This document shows, one piece after another, positions 24,335-36,768 of a stretch of DNA of 64,000 bases; the stretch's first letter is position 1, and each line of letters opens with the position of its first letter. The position numbers and the translations under genes were made by a program. Below the pieces are notes generated by a model. It did not search any database. It was not told where the DNA came from and was given only the letters and a program-made list of their open reading frames with translations. This DNA is from Asterochloris sp. CNOR1 (lineage: Eukaryota > Chlorophyta > Trebouxiophyceae > Trebouxiales > Trebouxiaceae): contig OZ017757.1 of the NCBI GenBank assembly GCA_963969365.1, positions 1,550,001-1,614,000 on the forward strand. The letters are read 5' to 3'.

Positions 24335-27300
24335 ATGAATAAGTCTTGGAGCTTCCAGCGGGAAAATGTGGCACACACAGCAGAGTCGCAGTCAGCTCAC
24401 CTCCTGGCAGAGCCGAGAAATAGTCCCCATGCCTGCAGGGCCAGGGGGAATGGCAAACACTGAAGCTGGCCTACCTCAGTATTGGTGCTGTTTATGGCGA
24501 CCTGGGAACCTCGCCTCTTTATGTGTATCCAAATGTCTTCACCAGCCAGCCAACAGCAGAGCAAGTGCTGGGCGCCATGAGCCTCATCTTCTGGACTCTC
24601 ACGCTGATCATGCTGGTAACAGTCGCTTGGTTGGAAACCAAAATATACCTGCTGGCACTGACTGGTTTTCTGCTCTGCAAGTGAGTGTGCTCAATCTGCC
24701 AGGCAGATACACTAGATGTTGTCGTGACCACATCTGGTGTATGTTCTGCAGGCCAAGTACATTGGAATCGTCCTGTTTGCAAATGACAACGGTGAAGGTG
24801 AGCCTCTGCTCGCCGCCTTTACGTGATAGGCTTTCAGCATGGGCCATCTGGCCTTTCATTGCAACCATTCCCTGCTGACTGCCTTCTGTTGCCAGACAGG
24901 CACGGGCACATCCTATCTGCAGGTGGCACCTTTGCGCTGTACAGCCTGCTGTGCAGAGCTGCCAACATCACACCCACAGGCAGCGCTCACGCATCAGACG
25001 CCGTGCTGGCCTCTGCTCAGGACAAGACAGAGTGAGCTTGGCACTCATGCAGGCACCCACAAGCACCTGGCACTGGCTTGTGTATGGGCTTGACAATCAC
25101 ACGACCATCTGGGGCTGCATCACTCCAGGATGTGGCAGAGCACCTCGCAGGCGCAGCATCAGCTGTGCTGCCTCGGCCTTGGTCCTTTCCAACAATGACC
25201 CTGCTCAGAAATTTGCCCGGCTCATGGTGCCGCCTCTCGCGCCATGTGCAGCAGATGTGGCAGGCCTGTCCCGGAGCAAGTCACACATCTCAGCTAGTCA
25301 CTCACACTTCTGTGTGTCAATCAGGGAGAAGACGCAGGGGCGGCTGGGGTCTCACCTGACAAGGGCCCTGCAGAATCGGCCCAGCATGCAGAAAGCCCTG
25401 CTGGTGCTGGCCCTTCTGGGGGTGTCCATGGTCATCGGCGACGGCGTGCTGACTGCTGCAGCCTCAGTCATGTCAGCCATGTCGGGGCTGCAAGTGGCCG
25501 ACTCTTCCATCAGCAACAGTGAGCACTTGCTGCTCACCCAAGGACCAGGCAGCCAGCAGCTGTTGCTGCATTGTGGCAATGCAGAGATATGGGCTCTCAT
25601 GATACGCAGCTGCACCACCTTGACCGAGGTCTGCCCACCTGCTTGCCAGTTCCCACTTTGCTGCACCTTGTTGATTTGTCCGCAGCAAGCTGCACAAGGC
25701 ACAGTGGTGCCAGAGGTGCTGTAATGGAGCTGCGTGCTGGGCAGGCAGCCACTTTGGCTGTGGCTCGAGCAGTGCCTGGTGGCTCTCATGCTGGAGTGAG
25801 CTGCACCTGGATAGAAGGGCTTCTGCTCATGACCTGCACGGGTGACCAGCCTCAGCACGCCCTGACTATATGCAGGTGTGGTGGTGGGTGTCAGTGCTGC
25901 CATCCTCTTGCTTCTCTTCTTTGGGCAGCGCCTGGGCGCCAGCAAAATCGGCTTTCTGTTTTCACCCATCCTGATTCTCTGGTTCATCGTCAACTCTGCT
26001 ATTGGCGTGTACAACATTGCCAAGTACATGCCAGACGTGTTCAAGGTGAGCAGCAGCGCAGGTTGAGCACCAAGGCGCTGCACTGCATCGCATGTCCTGT
26101 CAGTCTGGTTGTGGTGCTTGGCATGTCCTCTCAACCTGGGTCTGGTGCTTGGCACGTCCTCTCAGCCCGGTCCTGGTGCTTGGCAAGTCTTGTCAGCCTG
26201 GCTCTGGACTACACCAGCTGTGATTCCTGACCTGCCTGCACTCTGCTGTCTGTTTCTGGCTGACCTCTGGGCGACTGGACCAGGGGAGCGCTCCAGTCTG
26301 AAGCCTTGATATATTCCCCAGCACCAATCGGCACTAAAATCCCACCCACCACAGCAGCCTCTTTGCTGTTGTTCTCCTGCTGTCGCCTTGTTGCTGTCCC
26401 TTCCCAAGGTGACAACCTCAAGTGTCTGACCACTGCAGAGCATCAGTCCACGCTACATTGTCACCTTCTTCAGCGGCGACGCCAAGACAGCCTGGATCTC
26501 GTTAGGAGGCGCCGTCCTGTGCATCACAGGCTCAGAGGCCATGTTTGCAGACATGGTGAGCTATGCACGGCTGGCTGCCTGTGGGCCCGCAGCTGCTACT
26601 GCAGCAAACAGGGGCTGCCACTGATGCATGCACCCTGCCTGGCTCTGTTGCCTTCAGCCTGCACCCCAGCAGGCCTGGCCTATTGGTGGTGCATGCACTT
26701 TCTGCGTGCTCCTCCAGTGGCGGCAAGCACATACTGCCACTGCAGCCTTCTCGTCACATGCTTATCGCTGAAGAGCTGCACTTTGTTGGTGTTCAGCAGG
26801 CTGCATCAGGCCTGCCCTGCAGCTGGGGCTTGCTTTTTGCACATGCTCCCATTCCAAGCTCACCCTCTCGCTGCCTGCTTCTGCAGGGTCACTTCAGCCA
26901 CAAAGCCATGACGGTGAGACGCCAGTGCATGCCTCTTTCCAAATGTCCTTCTCTGCGTAGCGCACCCTCCCAATGAACTACCTCGTCTGTGCTGCCACCC
27001 TTTGCGTGCTTGTAGGGCACATTAGGCTGACTGTGTGCACTGTCCTGCCTGCAGCTAAGCTCCCTGGGCCTCGTCTACCCCTCTCTTCTGCTCGTCTACT
27101 TTGGCGAGACCGCCTACCTAGCCACCCACCCGGAGGACTTCACCAGCGGCTACTTCAGTGCAATACCCCGCCCAGTTTTCTGGCCTTGCTTTGTCATTGC
27201 CACCCTGGGTGCCCTCATTGGAAGCCAGAGCCTCATTTTGTCAGCCTTCTCCATCGTGCGGCAGGCCATGGCTCTGGACTGCTGCCCCAAGATGCGCGTC

Positions 27301-30300
27301 GTGCACACAGGTGAGCGTGCCAGGCCCTGCAGGACTGCTGCTTTGTGAGTGTGGCTTGGCATGAGTTGCCGAGGCACTTTGTGCCACCTCTGCCCAGATC
27401 AGGGGCAAATGCTGAGCTTGCAACCGAGTGTTCAACACCTGGCCCTTGTTTGCGGGGCAACACTGCCTTTCGCTGTCCCAGCTGCTGCAGGTGCTGTGTG
27501 TGTAGCAGCTGGGGTATAGGCCAGCCACAGCTGCTGGCTTGAGGCGTTTGCACCTCCCAGTATTCTGCCCTGCAGCACAGCACGGATTTCAGCCGCTTAT
27601 GTGACTGGCTTGTTAGATTTGTAGCCCCGTCCAGTCAACAGCAGGCTGGGCAGCAGCATAGGTCTCTGGCTGCCATCCTGGCTGAGCCTCCCAGTCTCAT
27701 CCACAGCCAACTGACCCCAGTGCCATGACTCTTTGCAGGCAAGCAAGTGGAGGGGCAGGTGTACCTCCCTGAGGTCAACTGGCTGCTGGCAGTCCTGTCC
27801 ATTGCCTGCGTGGTTGGCTTCCGCAGCACCACGGCAATTGGGCATGCCTTTGGGGTGGCTGTGGTGGCAGTCATGGTGATTACCACCTCCCTGACGGCCC
27901 TGGTGATGCTGATGGTGTGGCGCACCAACCCCTGGCTGGTGGCCCTCTTCTGGGCAGGCCTGACCTTTGCAGAGGGCATCTACCTCACCTCTGTCCTTTA
28001 CAAGGTGAGAGTTGGACGTTTGCCACTGCTCCACATGTTTGGCGCAGTCACATGCACCAACTCCTGGCTGGTGGCACTCTTCTGGGCGTGATAGACCTTT
28101 GCTGTCAGCACCCGCCTCATGTCTGTGCTGCACAATGTGAAAATCAAGACTTGCTCGCACGTGATTCACACTATTGGCACAGTCAGGCAGTCGTGCTTGC
28201 TCACAGGCAGACAAGCTGCGAAAGGTGTGCAGGCAGCTGTTGCGGCCAGCACTCCAGTTCCTCAGTGCACCTAGCAGAGATGCATGCAGCTGCTGTGTGC
28301 CCTGTGCTCCAGATCTGATGTAGCTATGTGGGCAGGGAGTCAGCAAAGCAGGGGCCTATCTGCTGGCTTTGCCCACCCAGGCACATCTAGCAGACTTGCT
28401 TCGCACAGTATGACATGGCTTGTCTGACATGGTGAGGACCCCCTCAGGGATTGCAGACGCCGCCGTGGCACTGGTGATCTTATCCACTTAGCAAACCTGA
28501 TGCTCAATAAACAGGAGTCGCCATTGCCCCCTACAGGTTCCAGATGGTGGATGGTTCCCCTTGCTATTTGCCGCTGTGCTGCTGGCGATCGGCCTGATCT
28601 GGCAGTGGGGCACCAGCCTCAAGCTGTGCAGTTTTGGCACCAGCAAGCAGCAGGAGCTCAATGGCCTGCTAGCCTGTGTTGAGGGTACAGCGCAAAGCGC
28701 TGTGTCGGGGCCTGCTGGTGCCGCCGGCAAGTCAGCTGCTGCTGAGCTTGAAGGCAAGGGCCACTGCTGATCCTGAATCACAAGTGACATGTGGCTAACG
28801 CCCTCTGAGGCTGTATGCGAAGTGCAAGCATCTGCTGATCACATGCACGGGGATGGTGGCCAGCTTCTACACACCTCTTGTCAGTCAACTATGGCCTGGG
28901 CAGTCAACAATGGCGATGGTGGCCACTTGCCTCTGTAATGAAGCTGGCAGCACTTCCGCTGCTCACCAAATTTGCTCTGGTTGCAGCCCACAGTGTGCTC
29001 CTGACTGTGCCCCAACCCTGCAGGGCCTGGTGAGGCCAGCACCAGCAGCGCTGCCACCAATCTCAGGCTGCTGTCTGAGGGGCGTCATGCCCACAGAGTG
29101 GCTGGCGTGGCAGTCTACTTGACCGACCGCATGGGCGGGGTGCCCAGCACCTTTGCTGCTTTAGCGAGGACCATGACTGCAGTGCATCAGGTGGTCATCT
29201 TTCTAACCATTCGCCAGGTGAGGGGCTGTGCTGGCTGTGGGCATCTGTCCCTGCCTGGTCCACCGCTGCCAGCTCAGAGCTGTCATGAGTGCTGGACGCT
29301 GCCGTGCGTGCTGCCAGCAGACAGCTCCAGCTGTCCTGGGCAGATGTGCTGTGATCAGGGCACAATCAGAGAAGCTGGTACTGCATCAGCCTGCGCCGCA
29401 GAGACGCTGCATGCTACATCACAGACAGACACTGAAGCTGCAGCTCAGCCAGCCTTACTCTCTCAACTATGTATCTAGGGCTGCCCTGTTGTGGCAGCTG
29501 CTCCTGGGTGGTTGCCAAGGGAGGGCTCAGCTAGTGGCCTGCCTGCCACAAGCTGCTGTGAGCTCTACTTTCCTGTGAGATGCAGTGAATGCATGATGGC
29601 CGCTTCAGTCTGCAGGCCGTGCACTGCGCGGATCCCCGTTGATCGGTGACCTTAGGCCCTGATGCTCAAAGTAACTGGTAATTCCTCTTGCAGGTGGCAC
29701 TCCCCAAGGTGCGCCCTGAGCAGCGGCACCTGATCAAGCACCTGCAGCTGCCAGGCTTCTACCACGTGGTATGCCGCTTTGGCTACACCGAGGAAGTTTG
29801 CATGGAGCCTGACTTTCTGGCCGAGCTGCAGCAGCAGATTGCTGAGAGCGTGCGCTTCCACGCCATGACTGCAAAGTAAGCCAATGCTGGGCTCATGCTG
29901 CTTCCTGCGTTGAGAGGCAGCCTGGCTGACTGGGTGCACCGCAAGTAACTGGTACAAGGCAGCGGCTTTTTACGAAGTTGCGCGCATTTACAAGATCTAC
30001 TGCCAATCTGAGGGCTGGGTATGACTAGGGTGCCAGAGCACCGACCTTGTGTCAGAGCCTGCAGGATTGTGACGCAGCCAGGCAGGCAGCGCACCTGCAT
30101 CCTGTTGGTGGACAGCTGCCCATGTCAACCTGCGGCCTGGCCACAACATGCTGTGCCTGCCTGCAGGTGGTCAGCAGCTGATGTGTACAGTGGGCCAGGG
30201 TGCCTTGCGGCCTCCAGCACCAGGCTTGGCAAGGGCCCTAACCTGCAGACATCCATGTCTGCAATTCCTCCAGTGGAGACGGAGCCCAGGACCAACCACA

Positions 30301-30611
30301 CTGAGGCTGCAGAGCCTGAGCAGAGTGCTTCTGCTTCAGAGGTCGCACTGAGGCACAGGGGTGGCCACCCCTCCCGCAGCACAGCCTTCAGGGAGTTCGA
30401 GGCCATGGAGCTGCAGCAGGCCTTTGCCACGGGGGTTGTGGCTGTTGTCGGGCGGTCCAGGCTGCAGGCCAAGCCAGGCTCGCGGTGGCTGCGCCGTGTC
30501 CTTCTAGAGGGGGTTTTCAACCTGCTCAGTTTTCTGAGTCGCTCCCCTGTGGCGTCCTGGAAGGCTCTGCCCCAGCAGCTGCTCGAGATCAGCATCACCT
30601 ACAGCGTCTGA
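24335..30611 (+). CDS. KUP/HAK/KT family potassium transporter
   Basis: High-affinity K+ (proton-coupled) uptake transporter of the plasma membrane or endomembranes. Exons: 24439-24615, 24752-24797, 24923-25031, 25325-25518, 25876-26045, 26439-26555, 26887-26913, 27055-27310, 27739-28004, 28537-28684, 29024-29217, 29694-29875 and 30167-30611, plus a tentative first exon 24335-24367 ([11 protein letters not shown]). Total about 787 residues, the usual size. Family blocks are [12 protein letters not shown] (TM1, K+ filter region), [10 protein letters not shown]-like [113 protein letters not shown] and [12 protein letters not shown]. The KUP C-terminal cytosolic tail follows, ending in TYSV. A 27-base exon (26887-26913) is required by phase and conservation. 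The first exon is the weakest part. Confidence 0.93.
26091..26214. repeat. 31-bp tandem repeat, 4 copies, in a KUP intron
   Basis: Units begin at 26091, 26122, 26153 and 26184 (consensus CAtGTCCTCTCAGCCTGG then TGGTGCTTGG), directly downstream of the exon ending at 26045. It does not resemble the adjacent exon, so it looks like a simple minisatellite. Confidence 0.85.
27923..28145 (+). repeat. Decayed tandem copy of a KUP exon end
   Basis: Exon bases 27923-28004 and its donor recur from about 28055 to 28145 in the following intron. CACCAAC, CCTGGCTGGTGGC and CTCTTCTGGGC are shared, and the copy ends with an AATGTGAAAA block where the exon has its donor. The copy contains in-frame stops (TGATAG), so it is not coding. 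Offset is about 132 bp. Confidence 0.85.
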
Positions 30612-31137
30612 AAGGCCACAGCAGGAGATTACGCCGGAGGCTCACTAGTGGCGTCCTGAAAGGTGCTGGTGAGGCAGCTCCTTTATACTGGAAGTGACTG
30701 TGGCCGTTAGCAACACACCACCCAAGGGATGACCTGGCAGGCTCACCTGTCTTGAAGAAGTCAAGCTGTACTGGGCCAATCGCATGGCACATACCCCTGC
30801 CACTATTGGCAACAAATGACCCACCACATTCAATTGCTCGGCCCCGCAAGCATTGTGCACTGTCTCTAGAGCACCTACCTTCCCTCAAGCACTTCTCGCA
30901 TGCATCTCAATCTGACGCTCTTTGAATTGTAAAGTGTTGCGAGTGGTATTTCATAACACATCCAGGCTTACTTCTAACAGCTATCCTGACAGGCGGTTTC
31001 AAACCGTTGTTGAAAGATCCAGGCAATTGAAATGCATACCTATAACTGCCACCAAAAGCAGGCAGGTAATGGGCTCGCGCAGGGTGGAAGCCCATGTGAA
31101 CGGTGCTGGGCCTCAAATTTCCTTTGGCAGTGGCTGT
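30612..31137. other. Convergent spacer with a candidate plus-strand polyadenylation signal
   Basis: Tail-to-tail spacer of 526 bp. TGTAA, the usual green-algal polyadenylation signal, occurs on the plus strand at 30928-30932, about 317 bp after the transporter stop. No coding potential was recognised. Confidence 0.5.
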
Positions 31138-34100
31138 TCAGGCACTGCTGTCCACCCTAATGCGTAGCTCGCGGCCTCCATACCTGCAGCACAGGGCAGC
31201 CCTGTCAATCCACATCCACCAAGTCTGACCAACAAAAGTTGTTGTGCTTGGCCAGTAGACACCGTGCAGGGCTGAGTTGAGACCCAGCAATCGCTTGCAC
31301 CAAAGGGTGGTGCACAGTAAGTCACAGCAGCCTGTGCCTGTGCAGCAAGGGCTCTTTGAGTGTGATTTCACACTTCAAAGTCAGGTGGCAGCAGCCTCTC
31401 CAAGCCAGGGCGGCTCCACAGGCTGTTGCATTGGAGTGTACAACCAGTGTGGAAGTGGCTCGCAACAGCTATAGCCCTCGCAGGCACACTCTCAGGGGGC
31501 ACTGACGCGCATCGCACACAGCCTGTGCTGACAACCGCCTGCCTGAGCCAGGGTCAATCCTGCCATCCAAATTATCAGTACAGTCACTGGTCTCTGCGGC
31601 AGGTGTCTCTGTGCTGCAAAGAATGGCTTAAGGTCCAGCAAGCCTTCCAGAAGGCAACCCTGCAGGGTGGTCACGAGCAGGCCCTCACTCTGTGTTGTTG
31701 TATGTGTCGATGGCAGCTTGGGCCGCCTGCTCAGTACTGAAGAGGATTGTGCCAATGCCCTGCACACAGGCAGATGACGCTCTGAGGTATGAGAAAGTGG
31801 GGCGCAGCTGTAGTCAGCAGCTCCATAACACTTTGCAGTAAACGGCAAAATCAATGCCGGAGATGCATGTTGTGTAGTTGTGCCCCCATTCAATTGCACT
31901 GAGTGGCACAGACTGCCAGCATGTTCACTGGAACCACTGTGGTCCTTACTGCAGCAATAGGCAAGCAATGCTGCCCTGCGCCGCACGGCAGCCTGCCAAG
32001 TCTGGCCAGCTAGAGCTAGTGCATTGTGCTCAGCTCCAGCCTTTGTGGGTCCCCAGCAAGCAGCCGGCAGGAAGCAGCAGCAGCCGGCATTAGGAACCCT
32101 AGCTGCAGATCGGCTCTCACCCTATGAAGCAGCAGCCGGCTCGCTCCCAGCGTCCAGCAGACTACTCAGCTGCAGGGTCCCCCAGCCACGGCTCACCTGC
32201 CTGCCTACATCCTGGTGTTGCTGGATCCCTGTCCTCTCACAAGCAAGCAACAAGCAAGGGCGGCCAAATCGGAGGCCCCTGGGACTGGGCAGCTTGTGCT
32301 GAGACAGCCCCCACATGCATCAGCAAGCAGCAAGCTGCCCAAAAGCAGCCCAACTGCAGGACCCCGAGCAGTGGCGCACCAGCTGCGCCTATCCTGGTGT
32401 TCTGAGTGTGACCAACCTTGGGTCTTGACGCACCAGAATTCACACTCAGACCACCAGGATAGGCGCAGCTGTGCGCCAAATCTGGGACCTTGCTAATTGC
32501 ATGCTAACAGCAGTAACCAGCGCAAGCCCAGGCTCACTCTGCTGCGCCCGTCCTGGTCATGCTGAATCTCTGCCTTTATGACTTGGCCGCAGTCCGCAAA
32601 GTCGCGCGTCAGCGCCTCTGCGTCAGCCCTCCAGGGCAGATTGAACAAGACAATCTGCAGGAGACAGCAAATGTCAGCCCAGATCGACAAGGATGCCTCC
32701 CTGGCAGGGTAGCACACATCAATCAGCTCTTCTGTCGACACCCACAGCAGCTGCAAACACTGAGGGGGGGAGCAGGCAGGAGTGAGTTGTAGAGATGAAT
32801 CAGCAGCACTGAGTCCTGTGGTGGCAGGGCAACTCCGCAACACCATTACGATAGGGTGCTCACACATGCAGGTTGCTGAGGCACCATGACTATGTCCTTG
32901 TGAACACCGCTGTGCACCTCAGGGATGCCATATCGGCCTCCTGGACATCGTGTGCTGCAGAGCAGAGGTGCCAGCATCCACTAGGGCAGCTGCGGCATGG
33001 ACTGCTACAGCAGTGCAGCCTGGAGTCCCCCTGCAGTTGTGCAGCAGCGCCAGCATACTCTGGCGCCGGCTGTGAATACTTAACTGGTACCAGAATACGT
33101 GAGTGCACCCTTGTGGGACCTGCTTCTGCTGCGGTGCAGTATGAACTGCACGGCTGCAGGAGCAGGTCTCTGGGTCATGAGCCCCAGCCTTACAGACTGC
33201 TGGCAGGGCCATCAGCCCTCACTCCAGGCCACTTCCACAGCATCTAGCCCTGGCCTGTCTGCAGAGGCCTGATAGCACTGACTGCTTTACCATGGTGCCC
33301 ACCCCCCAGCATGTCCATACTACTGCACTGTAGCCTGTTGCAGCCCAAAGCCGAGCCCTATAAGCCAGAGAGTATTGCAAAGCACTCACCCCCTTGCCAG
33401 TACTGCTGCGTTCATGGCCTCCGCCACCGCCAGAGTAGCTGCCAGATTGTGTGTAGCCACCCTCCTCATCTCCACCTAGCCCCTCAGGCTTGACGGCATT
33501 GCATGAGCGGCACTGCAGCCTGCAGCAAAGGCAAGCAACAGGTGGCAAGACTGTTCTTTGCAGGTTGCACACCTCTACCTGCCCTCTTCAGGACGTTGCA
33601 GGGGCAGTGCTGGAGCCCGCAGCAGAAGGGAGCATGCAGGCTGCTCCTTCTGGCTTGGCCAATCCTGCAGCACAGCATGGACACACATGCTTGGCCCCTG
33701 CGGACAAGGAGGAGGGTTCACAAGCACCGCTGGAGCCTACAGCACAGGCACGGCACTATGCCTGGCCCCTGCGGGCACTCTGCCTGGCCCCTGCAGGCAA
33801 GGAAGGGAATGTGAGAGAGCTGTTGTATCCTGTATTGCAAGTGGGGCTGCTTTGGCAGCTAGATGCGAACCCAGACGCTGCCGTTTCTCGCTGGCGGCTT
33901 TTGAAAAGAGCCTGCAGCAGGTGGGGCTACCTGCGGGCAGGCACGCTGAAGGCAGCCCTGATGAGAGCATCAGATGCTGCAGCGCCGCAGGCCCGAGAGG
34001 AGCACACATTGGGTGCAGCAGTGAGTGTGAAGGCTGCTGGCACAGCCCCTCCTGAAGATAGCCCCGCTGTTGAGTCTGTCTCAAACTGGCTTGCCATGCC

Positions 34101-35718
34101 ACAGCAGGCCTGAGCTGCTCCCAAGTGACGCACCGCTGCACCAGCACCTGATTTGTCCAGTGTCTGCCTTGATGCAGAGGCACACTTGCACCTACAGGCA
34201 AGCATTGCCACCCACAGCCAGCAAGCTGGGAGGGCTTGCACGCTGCAGGGGGGAGATGCATGCACCACAGACTGCACAGTGCCCTCCGATTTGCCTACTC
34301 CCTGCCTCCCCTTCCTGTTGATTGGTCTTGGTCTCACCTGTTGGCAAAGTTGGAGGACTGGCACTCGGGGCAGTTCCAGTCGCCCGGCCTGCTTCCACCA
34401 CCTGCATTGCAGGGCACCTTCTGTAAGCGAGTCAAAGCAAGCCCGGCATCAGTGTGCTGACATCTGTGTGCTCAAGGTGGTGTTTTGCAGAGCTTGCAAA
34501 CAGGCGCCTGTGTGCTTCAGGAGTGTGTCTGGCAGACAGGTCAGGCAGGCATACGGTAAGGGAACATGAGGCTGAATGGCGGCACAATCTGAGGTCCGGC
34601 AATGTGCTTTGCAGAAAGCAGGCACACGAAGGGCACATTGGTGCCTCACCGTAGCCGCTGCCGCCCCCACCAAAGCCATCATCCAGGCCGACAGGCTTGG
34701 GGGCGCCGCAGGAGAAGCACTCGCTCTTGTTCTTGAAGACCAGCTTGCCGCAGTCAGGGCACTCCCAGTCCCCTGGGCGGGCCTCAAACTTCTGACTGCC
34801 TCTGAAGGTGCCCCCACCAAAGCCACCATCCAGGCCCTCAGGCTTGGGGGCGCCGCAGGAGAAGCACTCGCTCTTGTTCTTGAAGACCAGCTTGCCGCAG
34901 TCGGGGCACTCCCAGTCCCCTGGGCGGGCCTCAAACTTCTGGCTGCCTCCAACGGGGCCAAAGCCTGGTGGGCCATCATGCAGGTCCTCAGGCTTGGGCG
35001 CGCCGCAGGAAAAGCACTCGCTCTTGTTCTTGAAGACCACCTTGCCGCAGTCGGGGCACTCCCAGTCCCCTGGGCGGGTCTCAATCTGCTGGCCGCCGCG
35101 GCCGCCTGCATACAGCACCAGGTAGTTGGTGGGAACTGCCACCAGTGTTGATGACAACAGGTGCCCTGCTGTAGCAGTCTTTGTGGGCCTTGCCCGCCGA
35201 CTGCACAAGTGAGAGCAAGTGCCTTGTGAGGACTGTCACTGTGTGTGGTGGCCGGCATCTGCATTGGTGGCTCTGGTCCAGGCCCACAGGCTTCTCAGTC
35301 TTATATCCAAAGGACATGGACTAATTCTGGAAGCACAGGGCGCTGCAAGCAGGGTGTTTCCAGTTGCCTAGCTCAATGAGGCCTCTTGCAGCTGGTTCAT
35401 ACATCAGGAACCCAGCTGCCACTAGACTCACCAGCAGGCAGACAGCAGCGTGCAGCAAGCAGCTACGGCAGCAGACGACGGCCCAGCATGCAGGCCGCCA
35501 TAGGAAGCGCAATTCCCCATGTCTGAGCCTGGCCACTGCAGCCTGCAGCTGCAAGAATGCCTGGCAGAACCCAACAAAGTTTGCCCTCAGCATCAGCAGC
35601 GGGCAGCATTAGCAGCAGGCGAGGCTCACCAAGCCTAGCATCTCCAAATTTGCCACTGGGGAAACCGCCGCCACCGGCACTCCCTGGCCTGGGCACATTG
35701 CACTTGAAGCACGCCATC
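31138..35718 (-). CDS. RNA-binding protein with RanBP2-type zinc fingers and a C-terminal RRM (5' end unresolved)
   Basis: Likely a nuclear or organellar RNA-binding protein related to plant zinc-finger/RRM (TAF15-like) proteins. Exons: 35718-35630, 35105-34650, 34401-34338, 33519-33390, 32654-32538, 31759-31689 and 31183-31138, giving 323 residues from the first complete codon. Order: a half-finger (MACFKCNVPRP), Gly-rich linker, three near-identical fingers of the form DWECPDCGKLVFKNKSECFSC in one exon (DNA repeat period 147-150 bp), a fifth finger split over two exons (RPGDWNCPECQSSNFANR, then LQCRSC), a Gly/Ser-rich linker, and an RRM (RNP2 IVLFNLPW; RNP1 region SRGIGTILF; end GGRELRIRVDSSA). 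The first exon begins in phase 1 with the second half of a finger, so at least one upstream exon must exist; I could not find it. ATG 35717 could act as a start but would leave half a finger. Confidence 0.85.
32190..32478. repeat. Direct and inverted decayed copies of the RRM exon end in its intron
   Basis: The border of exon 32654-32538 (plus-strand CTGCTGCGCCCGTCCTGGTC) has a diverged copy at about 32190-32230, another at about 32376-32411 (CAGCTGCGCCTATCCTGGTG), and a third in opposite orientation at about 32441-32478. The last two form a near-perfect inverted repeat of about 35 bp with a loop of about 30 bp, so this intron RNA can fold into a strong hairpin. Confidence 0.75.
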
Positions 35719-36768
35719 CTGCAGACAGGCAGCATCAGTGTGGTCTAGTGAGGCTGCTGGGCTCTGCACTCCAAGCACGGCTTTCTGCAGGACAGGCCGC
35801 TTACTTAGTACAGAACACAGGAGATGCATGCTCTGGCGGCTGGGCTGTGCACTCCAAGCACGTCACCCTGCAAAGGGGCAGCAACAGCGCAGCAATAGCA
35901 GTGCCTGGTCTGGCTGCTGGGTGCTGCACCTGTTGCCTGCTGACTGGTGACCAGGCAGCACCACTGCTCAGTGCACACCATCAGTCCTGCCTGCTTAAGC
36001 AAAGCTTTGGCCGCTGAGCACTGCATGTGAAGCCGCTGTCCGGCAGAGCTGGCCGCATTACGCAATCAATCACACCAGCAGAACCAAGGCAGAGCAGACT
36101 AGCCCACAGTCAGCAGGCTTGCAGCCCTGGGCTGGCTGGGAACATGCATGCATCATATGATGCACTCACAGCAAGCACTTCAAGTGAAGTCAAACAGGAT
36201 CAGGAACCCAGCTCACAACGTTCAAATGCACCTGGCAGGGAAGTTCATGAAGTGGCATGCGTCGCACTCCCAGGTAGCAGAGCCGACTGCAAGCACACAG
36301 GCCATACTACATTGATTGTGGTGGGGCGCAGCATGCCATCTGGTGAACCATGTGGGCTCGCAACATTGCTATCCCAAAGCTCTAGACGCAGCACATTGTG
36401 CAAGCCCCTGACAGTCTCCAGCACCATCACAACTCAGTGACTACCACATGCACGGCGCTGGCGCCATCAGCACCAGCCAACAGACCCTGATGCACAGGTC
36501 TTCTGACACCAGTCCACAAAGCCTCCAGCACAGCATGAATCGTTGCAGCACCAGCCCCGCACCCTCCTGAGCTCTCCATGATGCCTCATCACTCGCCTAA
36601 TGCCCCTTGCAGACCCCCGTCCTCCCAGAGCAGGCTGCCAGCAGCTGACCTTGCACAGTCATGACCTGGCAGCTGGAAGCCCTGCGTGGTGCAGGGACCC
36701 AGCCAAGACGCTCCTCCTGCCCAGGACACCCTCTTGCACCACACACCCCCTTGTACAGCCCAGGCTCC
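35719..36768. other. Region upstream of the first found zinc-finger exon; contains two decayed half-finger exons
   Basis: This must contain the missing 5' exon(s) of the zinc-finger gene and the 3' untranslated DNA of the next minus-strand gene. On the minus strand, about 35879-35815 reads VTCLECTAQPP after a CAG acceptor and about 35791-35755 reads KPCLECRAQQP after another. Both resemble the MACFKCNVPRP half-finger exon and are entered in the same phase. The second has no donor before a stop. No first-half finger was found. Confidence 0.5.

Noticed and set aside
34140-34190. Exon reading RCKCASASRQ as the second half of the fifth zinc finger
   Set aside because: The cysteine spacing is wrong (C-x-C, no N-x6-C); the exon at 33519 gives LQCRSC with the correct spacing and phase.
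35715-35717. ATG of MACFKCNVP as the true start of the zinc-finger protein
   Set aside because: It would begin with half a zinc finger, and the exon has a good acceptor one base upstream in phase with a missing first half; kept only as an alternative.
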